A stretch of 64,000 nt of DNA from Brachypterus glaber. Lineage: Eukaryota > Arthropoda > Insecta > Coleoptera > Kateretidae. The notes under the pieces are model-generated. The model did no database searches. It was not told where the DNA came from and saw nothing but the letters and a program-made list of their open reading frames with translations. Positions 1-10,637 of the stretch are shown here, piece after piece (position 1 is the stretch's first letter; every line of letters begins with the position of its first letter). Location: assembly GCA_958510825.1 (NCBI GenBank), contig OY294045.1, forward strand, positions 11,769,916 to 11,833,915. Reading direction: 5' to 3'. A program made the translations under genes and the position numbers.

Positions 1-1842
1 ATTATTTATTCTTTAGGATTATCAGATTTTTATTTTCCCCTTGTTTTCTTTGTCTTAGTGATTAATTGTAACAGGAAGTCAGTTATAGGCGCCTTAGATC
101 CAAAATATGTCAAACACGGATAAATTTGATTAATGTTGTTTTTGGTATAAAGTTTTTTCAGGTCAAGATAAACAAAGCTTTTTGTCAAATATTTAATTTT
201 TGTATCATTGCGTCTTTTTTATTCGCTTTTCACAGTTAATTACTTTTAGTTCCACTTTAGAAAACAGTTTTGTGTGAATAACGGCGAACCGTATTTTATT
301 TTTAATCATCACAGGAAAAATATTTATTTTTAAAAGGTACTAGTGACATATTATCCAAGAGAAAAATCAACACAACACCAAGGCCAAGGCTAATTCATTT
401 TATTTACGCGCAACGTATAATGTCTTACACGGTGGATATTTAGGGTATTTTTTTTTGATCATCTGGTAACTACGATTTTCTTTTACACTACTGAAAAAAA
501 TTAAGGAAACAAAAAAATTTCCTAAATTTTTTAGTGATTTTTGAAAGGATGTGTCTCAGTAAAAAATAGTCGTATGGAGATTAAAAAAAAGAGTTTTGAA
601 GCTTTAAGCTTCTAGTTTTGAGATCTTTAGGCAAAAATGTTTGTGAGGTACGGTTATAGCGCAATCCGAGGCGCAATTATAAGAAATAGCGCAAGACAAA
701 AAATTTCCCATTTTTTCTTATTTTGGTTGCGGGAAACTTTTCTTAGTTAAATCGATTCAGTCCACTGCAGTGGTCAGTTAGCTTGTTTATTCACCTTTAA
801 TTTGCTTTTTTTATTTTCTTGATTTTTCGTTGAGATTAAATGAAAAAGCATACTTTTGTTCTTATATCTAATGACCTCACAGTAAATCAAAAGGCAGTTT
901 AAAAAACTCTCTATAAGGACCTACCATGATTTTTAAAGATTTTTTTACACCCTTCACATTAATTTGAAAAATTTAAAAAAATGACTTTACGGTTTATTAG
1001 AAAATCTACGGCTTATTTACAAATTTTGATGAAACGACTTATATTGAGCGTAATTTTTAGAGCTCATTGTACCCACAATAGGCCTGTAAATTTTTAAATT
1101 GATCCATCAACCCGTTTTTCCGGATCAAAGTTTTACAAACCATTTAAAAGAAGAAGTGTGTACTTCCTAAAATTAACCCACTTAAAAGTGTGCGTTAGGG
1201 GTAAAGCTTTTTTCTCAGAGTTGAGGATATTTTTTTTTCTAGTTATCACAATTTTCCATCTGGTACAACTTTTTTTTAGAGGAGATCAGGGGTAAAGCTT
1301 TTTTTAGAGATGTAAGTTTTCAAAGTGAGGATCCATAATAGGTACATACCCATATTTATTTTAATTTTCAGAATTATAGAGGAATTATCAATTAAATCCA
1401 GAAATGGTCTAAAAGCTATATTATGTTTAAACTGGACCACTTACTCGAGAAATGCAGAATAAATAGTACCAACCTATTTAAATAAGCTCTCTGCCAGCTT
1501 CTCCCATTTAAACCTGAAATACATACAGTCATTATCACTGCTCGTATTTTGTGGCTGTGTTTTACATTTTTTTCTTATTTTTTGTTTTGTTTTTTTTGCA
1601 TTAATTTACTGTTTTCACCATCCAACAAGAATTTAAAATGGTCAAAAATTTGCTTCATCAAGCATCATCTGGAATAAAAATTTAATTTTCATTCGTCTAT
1701 TAGAATTTCATATTAGACGCAATTTGACGAAAGGTAGACTAAATTTTGTGAAATATTTGATTTTCAATTGTTTTGGCCACAGTGCCTACGATATTATCCG
1801 TGTTTTAAAATATTTTGTTTCTATTTTTGTAGTCAAGACCAA
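1..1842. other. AT-rich stretch, no gene seen
   Basis: No open frame with protein-like composition and no recognisable RNA gene was found. Runs of A and T dominate. A short phrase beginning GGGGTAAAGC is repeated near 1198 and 1288, and the phrase AAAATTAACCCACTTA near 1169 recurs near 2459. I can assign no function. Confidence 0.6.
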
Positions 1843-2360
1843 AATAGTATATTAAAGTACTAGTTTCATAACATACGTTTTTAGCGGCGGCGAGTTTTCT
1901 AAAGTACTAGTGCGCTAAAAACGTATTATTAAACGAGTGCTTTATACAATTTTTTCTATTTTGCTCTAAAATAAAACAAAACTTACATTTAAATTGATCA
2001 CTGATTTAGGGATTTTTGTTTTGGGTTGGCATTACAGTTTACACCATGTTTAAAATTCCAAGAACAATATAATTAAATTATTAAATATAATTATTTTGAT
2101 ATATTTTATAGTCATCTCTTCTCTTTTTCACAGCAGTTAACCAAGACACAATTTTAACACGGTAAAAAATAACCTAAACACAAAATTTTGTAGAAAATTA
2201 AACTTTAAAGTGACATTGACATTTGCACAGAAAACTTCAAGCGAAAGGCTTTTCTCTGTTGCCAACCCAAAAGAAAAAAAAGTAGAGACCTCTTATGGGC
2301 CTATAAGAACACGCAAAATGCATGTGATTATGAGCTTATAAGAGTTGCAAAATAGAAAAA
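1843..2360 (+). repeat. Dispersed repeat family A, copy 1
   Basis: Non-coding repeat of about 520 bp that recurs at 8286-8812 (minus), 22557-22763 (minus, truncated) and 39741-40290 (plus). The copies start with a common edge (AATAGTATATTAAAGTAC) and end near GCAAAATAGAAAAA. The first 100 bp fold back: an arm with GTACTAGTTTCATAAC followed by ACGTTTTTAG returns as CTAAAAACGT with a matching tail near 1915-1945. The interior carries conserved phrases such as TTTTGGGTTGGCATTACAG. No coding capacity is visible. It could be a non-autonomous DNA element or Helitron-like unit; the class is not decided by what I see. Confidence 0.75.
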
Positions 2361-2457
2361 AAAATATTTAACACAATAGTTATTAGATAAAGCCGAGGAT
2401 AAAGCGTTATATGCATGTTTATTGGGACACGTAAACTACTAATCACATATTCTCACT

Positions 2458-2499
2458 TAAAATTAACCCACTTAGCCTACAGTTTTGTGGGTTAATTTT
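2458..2499. repeat. Short inverted repeat (hairpin)
   Basis: AAAATTAACCCAC near 2459 is mirrored by GTGGGTTAATTTT at 2487-2499, giving a 13-bp stem with a loop of about 15 nt. Confidence 0.6.
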
Positions 2500-3501
2500 C
2501 AAATGGATAATTTCTTAGTTTACTCAATATTTTTAAATAAACTTTTCAATTACTCTTTCTAATTTTCATGCCATGCACGAATTAAGCAGTGTATATTTAA
2601 ACTAATAAAAAGAAAAGATTAACTTTATAGCCAGATAGTTAACCTCAAAGAAGGTTAATTGATAACATATATTTAGACTTGATGGTACGTTCAACGTCAC
2701 AATCAACGGTCAGGGTTTTGCTACCCGCAATTACATTACATGTTTGTTTAACCTTACACTATAGATAGTTTCTTGACGACAAAGACCGTCAAAATTAGTT
2801 CCAATCCAATCCAATCCAATTCCAGTATGGCTTTTCCCTTTGGGTAGTTGGCCAACTCGATCTAGTATAATTTTCGGCCTACGCAAAACCGTCTTACTCT
2901 GTAGTGATGTTTGCGCAGACGACAACTTATAAAAAAAATTCTCTTTTTGAAATTCATAAAAAAATATTCAAGTGTACAATCACGACTCACTTAAAACTTT
3001 ACAATTAAACGAACACTTTCACGACATTAGATAAAATAAAAAATAAAATTAATCAAGTCCTGTGAATATCAATGATTGCGATGCTGATGCTGGAATATAT
3101 CCGCCAAAGCGGTCACACCCGTTCCTTACAAAGATCACGCTGCGACAAAATTAGTTCTACAGTGCTATCTCTTTTTAACAGTTTTTAACAGTTTAGCCAA
3201 CGTAAGAAAGACAAAGTAATCAGAGTAGCCAATATAAGCAATAAAAACGATTTATATTTACCTTATTTATTTTAACCCTAATTTAATTTTATATTATGCA
3301 GTTAAACAAATTAGGTAATGATATGTATTCAGTACTAAAATTGTTGCACTCAGATTACAGGCAAACTGCTATCTGTTCACAAAGTCCAGAACTTTTGTTT
3401 TTAATATTAGTGACACCTGGAAGGTGAACTGTTAGCATTAAATTTTACCTAGAACAGTTTGGGGAAGTTTTCAATAATGGACTCGCCCGGGAAAGTGTCC
3501 C
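2500..3501. other. No gene seen; short CCAAT run
   Basis: No supported gene. Near 2800-2822 the pentamer CCAAT is repeated four times in tandem. The short frames here lack homology or composition that would support coding. Confidence 0.5.
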
Positions 3502-3593
3502 ATTCTACTTAATTAAACATCCCCTTAGTCCAGGACTTTTTTGGGCTAGTAGTAGCGGGAACCACTGGCTATAACTGACTTTCAAACCCCTTA
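3502..3593 (-). repeat. SINE fragment (3' body only)
   Basis: About 90 bp match the 3' half of the tRNA-derived SINE seen complete at 17457-17722 and 59121-59387, in minus orientation. Shared phrases include ATTCTACTTAATTAA, AGTCCAGGACTT and GGGCTAGTAGTAG. The tRNA-like head is absent, so this copy is truncated and decayed. Confidence 0.7.
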
Positions 3594-3649
3594 ATTTTTT
3601 TTAAAATTCCTTTTTACGAAAAACGAAAGAAAATTGTTTTTTTTTTTAT

Positions 3650-3890
3650 TTTTTTATTTTTTTTTTTTTAAGTTTAACCCCCAATAACTTGTTTGTTTTA
3701 GGAGGGATCATTTTCAAAAACAATAGGGATCTTCCTCTCATAGAACTTAATTTTTCTTGAAAATTTTGAGTCGTTCTCGAGTAATCGTGTCCACAAAAAT
3801 CGTGACATTGGACGGACAGAGGGACGGACAGACGGCCAGACGGATGGATAGACGAACGGACATTTTCAGAGATTCTTATTTTTTCACAAA
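3650..3890. repeat. GGACGGACAGAC-bearing repeat
   Basis: A poly-T/A stretch is followed by a conserved-looking segment (AACCCCCAATAACTTG) and a degenerate GGAC/AGAC tract at about 3805-3865. The same architecture, a C-run plus a GTCC/GTCT tract, recurs at 7092-7630, 16183-16330 and 58660-58860. It is a dispersed repeat containing simple sequence, not a gene. Confidence 0.55.
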
Positions 3891-4001
3891 ACACATTTGT
3901 ATCCAAAATTCATTTTTCTAGGAAGGTTTTTGGCGATTTTTGGAAAGCCGAAATTACCGTATTATATTATTCTAAATAGTATAATAATATATGTATAATT
4001 T

Positions 4002-4150
4002 ACATCGGCACTTAGTGCTACTAAGAGTGCCGATGTATTGAAATCTTCGTCAAAAAGTCAAAATCTTTGAGCACGTTATTTTTTTTCACATTTCTCCACG
4101 TTTTAGACCATTCTGAGTCGAAATCAGTAAAAAAAAATTTTGCGTCCGTA

Positions 4151-4189
<39 letters not shown>

Positions 4190-4701
4190 GTCTGTCTGGG
4201 TGTAAACTCTCTAACTCCATTTATATACATGAGATATCGACTTGCGGTTTTTTGCATATTGTTTCTTATCGTATTCCGAAGAGCTGATTAGATTTTGGGG
4301 GTAAACGATTGGGGGTAAGGGGGTAAAAATAGAGCAAAACTCCTATTTTTAGCGTTTTTTGTTTATAATTAAGGCAATTATTATTGTATTTGGTTAATTT
4401 AGCACTTATATAAAAAATAGTTTTAAATTGGTCAAAAAATTTTATAAACAACGTTTTCCTAAAACGCATTGTTTTCGAGATATTGGCGTTTAAAGCAGTA
4501 AAAGGCATATCTCACATATTTTTAACCCGATTTCAAAAAATTATATTTTAAATAAAAGCTCTTTTTAAGCCCTATAAAAAATGTTATATACAGTTTTTTG
4601 CTAGAATATAATGTTTTAAAGATACAGAATTTAAAATTAAACAAAACACTTAGTTTGAAATTTGTAAACTAGATGGCTCTAGTGTACAATAGTGCCGATG
4701 T
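4002..4701. repeat. Candidate inverted-repeat element with TGTC microsatellite
   Basis: ACATCGGCACT at 4002 is mirrored by AGTGCCGATGT both at 4025-4035 and at about 4691-4701. The outer pair would bound a 700-bp unit; the inner pair makes a hairpin at its left end. Inside, TGTC is repeated about twelve times (4151-4198). The flanks share only TTT, so target duplication is uncertain and this could be a MITE or part of a larger element. Confidence 0.45.
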
Positions 4702-5330
4702 TTTGACAGGGTGCTTGCAACGTTTCATCTAGTTCAACCTAAAAACATACATTTTTGATATTGGCCAAAATAGCCCCCTCAAACGTGCCAGCAACAAAGG
4801 TCAATTAAAAGTTGAACGTTGAACGCAACTATTCATTTAGTTTTATTCAAGGTTTTATCTAAAAAATAAAACTTATCTTTTTATCTAAAGTGTGTTTTAA
4901 AATAAATGGCTGAATATTTTGCTCGAAAATAAACTATAATAGCTTTTGAGATATAAATGTGTTTTGTTCTTATAATTTAGTAGGCAATATTTCTTTAAAA
5001 CGGAAACTTTAAAGATTTAAGTCTTAAAAAGCTTCGACTAATGAATCATAACTATCTTTAAACTTTTTTAGGGGATGGAGGGTTAAAATGCATGGATGGT
5101 AGCTTTGGCAAAATTATAGGTCTGGTTCGCGTCTGCAAAAAAACTGAACGCACATAATAATAATAATTGAAGCGGCAAGTGGATGAAGTTGTTATGTAAC
5201 ATTTTTTTAAATAATCTGGAAATTCATCCATGTTTTGTTAAAAAAATAATGTGTGACTCCTTATAGTGAAGTTAAATGTTAACTAGGTTAAAATTTATTT
5301 TATTTTAGTCAAACTTCACGTGTGGTAAAA
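4702..5330. other. No gene seen
   Basis: AT-rich, no supported coding frame. The part to the right may belong to the 3' flank of the minus-strand Penelope-like element. Confidence 0.4.
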
Positions 5331-5395
5331 TTGTTTATTACTGCAGTTTCGTTAACTATTTACGTTAACATCATCAGATACTACTAAAATAACAA
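5331..5395 (-). ncRNA. Hammerhead-like motif downstream of the Penelope-like element
   Basis: On the minus strand, CUGAUGA (5371-5377) is followed by one extra U, a perfect 6-bp stem II (GUUAAC/GUUAAC, loop of 7), then GAAA and an 8-nt palindrome ACUGCAGU acting as a minimal stem III, with A at the predicted cleavage position. Stem I pairs UAU with AUA and, after an internal loop, UUGUU with AACAA. It lies about 745 bp downstream of the stop of the Penelope-like frame in the same sense. Hammerheads are known in terminal repeats of such elements. The extra U after A9 is not canonical, so activity is uncertain. Confidence 0.55.
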
Positions 5396-5537
5396 AAGGC
5401 GGAATAAGAAAAAATTATGAAAAAGATTTCATTAAAAAACTTACCTAATATTATAAAAACATTTAAAAAAAGTTAGAATTTACATAAAATTAAAGAATTA
5501 TACAATTTAAACATAATTTAAAACTTAAAAAATAGAT

Positions 5538-5693
5538 ATATGGAAAGGATTTGATTTTCGTAGTTGTCCCTACTACCGATATGTGGCTCTGAAGAGTGCT
5601 AAAAAGCACGAAATCGATCAGTCACTTCGGAGGGACGACTGCGTTAATCAAACAAAAGTCGTTTTAAGGAATAGTAAAATGTTTTATATAGAT
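5538..5693 (+). repeat. 156-bp hammerhead-bearing repeat, copy 1
   Basis: This block recurs almost unchanged at 22911-23066; the one difference I see is C5642 to T. Flanks of the two copies are unrelated, and copy 2 runs into an A-tract at its right edge. The shared block is mostly taken up by the hammerhead ribozyme, so the repeat is probably the terminal part of a Penelope-like element or a retrozyme-like unit. A GTG-started 60-codon frame across it is an accident of the ribozyme sequence. Confidence 0.8.
5560..5642 (+). ncRNA. Type I hammerhead ribozyme
   Basis: All parts of a hammerhead are present. Core box CUGAAGA at 5589-5595 fits CUGANGA. Stem II is GUGC/GCAC (5596-5599, 5606-5609) with loop UAAAAA. 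GAAA follows at 5610-5613. Stem III is the minimal palindrome AUCGAU (5613-5618), then C5619 as the nucleotide before the scissile bond. Stem I pairs GUGGCU with AGUCAC, CCGA with UCGG, and an outer 11-bp helix GUAGUUGUCCC with GGGACGACUGC, separated by internal loops UAU/U and UACUA/A. Long stem I with loops and a tiny palindromic stem III is the form known from Penelope-like elements and retrozymes, thought to act as a dimer. Predicted cleavage lies between 5619 and 5620. Confidence 0.88.
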
Positions 5694-6138
5694 TTATTAA
5701 AAAATAGTAATAAACAAATTAAAAATGACATTGGAGAATGTCAAACAGGGACTATAAAAGTATAAATGCAGAACCTAAACTATTCTGTGTCTCCTGTGAA
5801 TGGAATAGAAGTCGCGAGGAGGAGGTGTGCAACCAGGTGGCGCTGGTGGACGGGGAATGGGTTTATTAGAAGCAAGCTAGTGTAAATGCCCTACAGACAA
5901 AAAAACACAATTATTTACCTAAAAAAGAGTTGTGGACGTGATGCGGGCATCAGATTACATCACTTTTTTGCTGCCACCTTAAGTGAAGGCTCCGAAATCC
6001 GATGTTGTCAACAAACTCAAAACGTTTCAGTTGAATGTACAGATATCCGATAGTGTTTTTAAAATATCAGAAATTATTGTCAATGCTGCCACCTATGACA
6101 AGTATCCGAAATTTGTACACATAACGGGGATCGCACAA

Positions 6139-6960
6139 TCAAATGAATAACTTAAATAAGGTATTTTTTGTGAATGTTATCTGTTTATTGAAGAGGTCAT
6201 TAGGGCACCTACCTAAATATGTAGTTATTTCGAGTTCCTCTAGTAAACTCAATCGTGTTTTATTGTATTCTGTGTGTAGAATTTTGATTCCTTTGTTTTT
6301 GTCGAAGTAATGGTTGTTATCAAATAAGTGGTTTAGGAAGTGTGAGAAGTGATTATTATCAAAATGCTCTTTAAGCCTAACTGCGACGTACCTTTTAGTT
6401 TTCCCGATGTAGAAACGTTCACAGGAGTCACAGGACAGCTTATAAATCCCAGGTTGTGTCATTGGGTCAAGGGGGTCTTTGTTTCTTACAAGGAGGGACT
6501 TAAGATTTTGTGAACTACTGAAGGAGATATTAACATTGCATTGTTGTCTAATTGTATTCGCGATTTGTTGGCTAATTGGCCCTATGTATGGAATTGATAC
6601 ATAATGGGTGGGATTTTCGTTAATTATTTCTAATGCTGTTACGTTGTTATTAAATATTTTTTGTCTTTTCTTATATAATATTTTATCAATGAGATTTGGG
6701 TGAAAGCCATTGTTGTGTGCGACTTGCTTTATTATGTTTATTTCTAAACTTAGGTTCTCTGGGGAGAGGGGGGGTTAATAAGGCGCGGTGTATCATGCTA
6801 TTATAGGCTGCTAATTTATGTTGATAGGAGCTGTTTGAATGAGAGGGGATAGTGTGGTCAGTCTGTGTGTTTTTTCGATAAATATTGAATGAATGTTTTT
6901 TGTTAATTTTGGAAAGTGTTAGGTCTAAGAAGTTAATTTGGTTTTTTTAAATGTTGAAAT
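6139..6960 (-). pseudogene. Penelope-like element, RT C-terminus and GIY-YIG endonuclease (5'-truncated, frameshifted)
   Basis: Translated on the minus strand, the upstream part gives the C-terminal reverse-transcriptase region of Penelope-like elements (INFLDLTLSK, FNIYRKNTQTDHTIP, then HKLAAYNSMIHRAL). After a frame change it continues through THYVSIPYIGPISQQI into a GIY-YIG nuclease: GIYKLSCDSC with its CX2C pair, FYIGKT, the conserved Arg in VRLKEH and Glu in LLEELE. In family members this endonuclease nicks target DNA for primed reverse transcription. The frame change falls at a run of seven G on the plus strand (6768-6774); removing one base would restore the frame. The catalytic RT core is missing, homology fading near 6960 and giving way to TGTC-type repeat by 7090, so this copy is dead. 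Confidence 0.88.
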
Positions 6961-7091
6961 TTCTATTATATCATCGTAGAAGCCCTTCTACGAAACCCTT
7001 CAAAGGGTCTCTTACCTTCTAAATTCATTAAAAAAAAAGTTCTTGGATATATTTTTTTTATGAAAAAATAATAATTTTTTTAAATTTTTTT

Positions 7092-7630
7092 AATGTCCGT
7101 CTGTCTGTCCGTCTGTTTGTCCGTCTGTCTGTCCGTCCGACTGTTCGGCTACGAGGGGAAGATCCCCATTGTTTTTTAAAGTAATCCCCCCAAAAACAAA
7201 ATAGTAATGGGGGGTTAAACTTTTAAAAAAGTCGAAAAAAGCTGAAAGAATTCTGATTAACATAACTTTTTCAGGAAAAGTTACTTTCATCATAAGCATA
7301 AATTCTACCAATTTTGAAAGAAATCCCCCCAAAAACAAAAAAGTTATGGGGTTAAACTTTTTAAATGTCCGTCTGTCTGTCCGTCTGTTTGTCCATCTGT
7401 CTGTCCGTCTGTCTGTCCGTTCAACTGTTTGACTAGGAGGGGAAGATCCCCATTGTTTTTGAAAGTAATCCCCCCAAAAACAAAAAAGTAATGGGGGGTT
7501 AAACTTTTAAAAAAATTGACGTAATTAACGTAACTTTTTCAGGAAAATCACTTTTATCATAAGGATACATTCTACCAATTTTAAAAGCAATCCCCCCAAA
7601 AACAAAAAAGTTATGAGGTTAAACTTAAAA
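7092..7630. repeat. Tandem duplication, 272-bp unit, two copies
   Basis: The unit beginning AATGTCCGTCTGTCTG at 7092 starts again at 7364. Each unit has a GTCC/GTCT tract, then GGGGAAGATCCCCATTG, then two copies of a phrase CCCCCCAAAAACAAAA followed by an A/T-rich spacer. The second copy has a shortened spacer and base changes. It belongs with the other GTCC-tract repeats of this window. Confidence 0.8.
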
Positions 7631-7786
7631 AAAAAATAAAAATAATTCTCAAAAAAAAATATATTTTTTTTTGTTAAAGATTTCGCAAAAAAATTAAAAA
7701 AATTGTTTTTTTTATATTTTTCAGGAAAAAATCTTTTTATTTATTTTTTTTTTGAAAATTTTATTATAAAATATCAATTATAAAAT

Positions 7787-7864
7787 TTGGGAAAATGCAA
7801 TATACCATTTACTGTGAACAGTATATAATGAAATGCGTAGCATTACATATCTTCACGGCTTGTT
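7787..7864 (+). repeat. Left member of an inverted repeat pair
   Basis: About 78 bp here are the reverse complement of 12836-12913, including AAATGCGTAGCATTACATAT and CTTCACGGCTTG. Both members have their poly-A/T-rich side facing outward. They could be ends of one 5.1-kb element or two independent copies in opposite orientation; the interior contains unrelated repeats, so the second reading is more likely. Confidence 0.7.
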
Positions 7865-8285
7865 TTGATTTACGTACTCTGTGAGTGGTGTAATAATAAA
7901 TATTAAAAAACGTAATTAATTAATTAAAAAAATGTATAAAAAATATTGTACTATTGCGGTTAAAAAATATTCCCTCTCGGCCGATACGGCTTGTTATGTA
8001 ACCAATTTGATTGAGTATAAAAATATATATTCACAAAAAAAATGCATTTATACAATTGGGTGGCAAATCTCTAGCGCGATTCGATTTGTATCGATGGATT
8101 TTTATCGGATTTCGTTCCCTTCTTGTGACATAGTATGAGCCTTGGGAGTAAAGAAAGCAAACCATGGTTTGGTGAGTTTAGGTTTAACTCAAAAAGTTTT
8201 TTTTTGAATTTTATGTTGTATTTAAAAGATTTAGTTTGAAAATGAGCTCTACCGTGAGAAATTATTTATTAAAAAAATTAATTTA

Positions 8286-8812
8286 TTTTTCTATTTTGCG
8301 ACTCTTCTAAGCTCATAATCACACGCATTTTGCGTGTTCTTATAGGCCCATAAGAGGTCTCTACTTTTTTTTCTGTTGGGTTGGCAACATACAAAAGCCT
8401 ATCTCTTGACGTTTTGCGTGCAAATGTCAATGTCGATTTAAAGTTTAATTTTTTACAAAATTTTGTGTTTGGGTTATTTTTTACCGTGTTAAAATTGTGG
8501 ACTGGTTAATTGCAGTGAAAAAAGAAGAGATGACTGTAAAATATATCAAAATATCATTTGTTCTTAGAATTTTAAACATAGTGTAAACTGTAATGCCAAC
8601 CCAAAACAAGAATCCCTAATTCAGTCGTCAATTTAAATATAAGTTTTTTAAATTTTAGAGCAAAAATAGAAAAATTGTATAAAGCACTCGTTTCATAACA
8701 CGTTTTTAGAGCACTAGTACTCGCCGCAAGCTGCTCGATTTCTAAACTTGTAGTCGTGAGCTAAAAACGTATGTTATGAAACTAGTACTTTAATATACTA
8801 TTAAAGTTAAAC
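8286..8812 (-). repeat. Dispersed repeat family A, copy 2
   Basis: Reverse-complement copy of family A, close to full length. It shares both edges with the copy at 1843-2360, and its fold-back end (here at the right, 8690-8812) is more complete, with arms around GTTATGAAACTAGTACTTTA. Confidence 0.78.
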
Positions 8813-9858
8813 TAAATCTTTTATTTACCATAGTAGTATCGAAAAAAAAACCTTATTTACATGTATATATTACTTTAAAAGATTTCGAAGTTCACAGTTT
8901 GACAGGTCCAAACCAAGGAACTTTTTAATTTTTTTATACAAATAAGTAAAGTTTAAAGGTGGACAAAATATCAAAGATTTTTTTTTTCGAAACTGTCTTA
9001 ACGGCAAATTAACGCTTTAGGTCTATATCGCCAACGGTGATGAAATAAAAACTTACAATTTTATACCAAGTTTGTGGAATGTGTTTTTTAGTATTGTTCT
9101 AAAAACAAAGTGAATTTAACAAAGTTTTAAAATATGACGCCTGGGTGTGAAGCGAGGTGTGGTAATTATTATTATTATTATTGTTTAAAATACGAATAAA
9201 GTAAAATTTCACATTAATTATACCCTCCGTGCTAAGCACAGTGGTAACTTACTTTTTTGTCAAAAATGAGTTATGACTCCAAGATGATGTAATAACAATC
9301 GATGAATATTTTTATCATATGATTAAACGATTTAATTAATTTATTCATAATAAAACTCTATTAAAGCTGCCGTATCTTCTTTAAAGTTGTCAATTACTAA
9401 GCCAATTTGCCGTATCTATCGTAACTTAAGAAGTTACGATAAAATGCCTTAGTATAATACTAATAATTAACGAGATACCTTTATTTTGCCTTAGTAACGG
9501 TAAGTTACGGAAAATGTCCTTAGTAATAGTTATGGGAAACAATCGGGACTTTGGTTGACAATTGCTTTATTCAGTGCAATCTCTTATTATTTAAAATAAT
9601 TTATTTTAATAAGTATTTTTATAACAAAGAAGATCAAGGTACCTAAAATAATAAAATATTCGCTAATAAACCTTTTTTCTTAATTTTGTTCATGAATTTA
9701 TAAGATACATTAACAACTAATATAACCTCTTATCTTCCTGATTCAAATCAAATTTGAATTTTTTTTGACATGTAATATATTTTTTAGTGACTAAGAACAT
9801 TGAAAATTAAAAACTGTTAATATCTCAAAATGGCCAAAAAGTATCACTTCTGGGTTTA
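8813..9858. other. No gene seen; one perfect palindrome
   Basis: No supported gene. At 9417-9441 TATCGTAACTT and AAGTTACGATA form an 11-bp hairpin with a 3-nt loop, and related GTAACTTA/TAAGTTAC phrases lie nearby. A short ATT run is at 9163-9182. Confidence 0.5.
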
Positions 9859-10637
9859 GTAATAATAATAATAATAATAATATACTTTATTTTTCAATAT
9901 TACAGTACAAATTCTACAGTAATTTTTTTTTACAAAAAAACAAAAAGTAACCTCTGAACCGAAAATAAGGAAAAAATATTGTCAAACAAGAAGAATTATG
10001 TCAAAGGATTAACATAGTCATTTAGCTTATAGGGTTCTAAATTAACTAAAAAGTTACCTAAATATCTTTTAAATAATCTAGGTGACTCTAAAATTTTTAT
10101 TTCGTTGGGAAGACGATTAAAAAATGATATTGCGGAGTAGTAGAGACCCTTCTCAAAAGTGGCTAACCTATGCCTAGGATAGTTATAGTCTATGGTTCTA
10201 GTTCTACCGCTGCCCCGTAAGTGATCAAACTTTTCTTTGTTTTTAAACAAAAACATTACACATTCAAATATATACAAACCAAAGATAGTTAATATTTTGT
10301 TTTCTTTGAATTTACCCCTACAACTTTCCATATACCCCAAATCCAAAATGGTACGTAAGGTTCTTTTTTGTATAACAAATAGATTTTCCATGCATGAACT
10401 TTGACCCCAAAAAGTGATTCCATATCGAAGAAGCGACTGAAAGTAGGCAAAGTATATCGTTTTAGCGGTCTGCATGTCAACATATCTTTTAATCATTCTG
10501 ATCGAATATAAAGATTTGTTAAGTCTAGTACTAAGATTAGTTACATGTTGAGACCACTCCAGAGCCTCATCAATATGGATTCCAAGAAATCTGGTAGATT
10601 GTTCCAGCTCGGTAGTATAATTAACAATAAATATTGT
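9859..10637 (-). pseudogene. 5'-truncated LINE (non-LTR retrotransposon), ORF2 C-terminus
   Basis: The minus-strand frame is open from about 10637 to the stop at 9996 and gives a typical LINE ORF2 C-terminus: TRFLGIHIDEALEWSQHV, YFAYFQSLLRYGITFWG, VIQKRTLRTI, then RLPNEIK near the end. These phrases are seen downstream of the reverse-transcriptase core in jockey/CR1-like LINEs. The 3' end is complete: AATAAAGTATATT followed by a TTA microsatellite tail at 9859-9881. The RT core and endonuclease are absent, as expected from incomplete reverse transcription. The remaining frame has no stop, so the insertion may be fairly young. Clade assignment is inference. Confidence 0.85.

Noticed and set aside
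4021..4291. Overlapping frames on both strands
   Set aside because: Driven by the TGTC microsatellite.
5583..5765. 60-codon frame, and its relative at 22956-23141
   Set aside because: Starts at GTG and overlaps the hammerhead ribozyme; the similarity between copies is explained by the RNA structure repeat.
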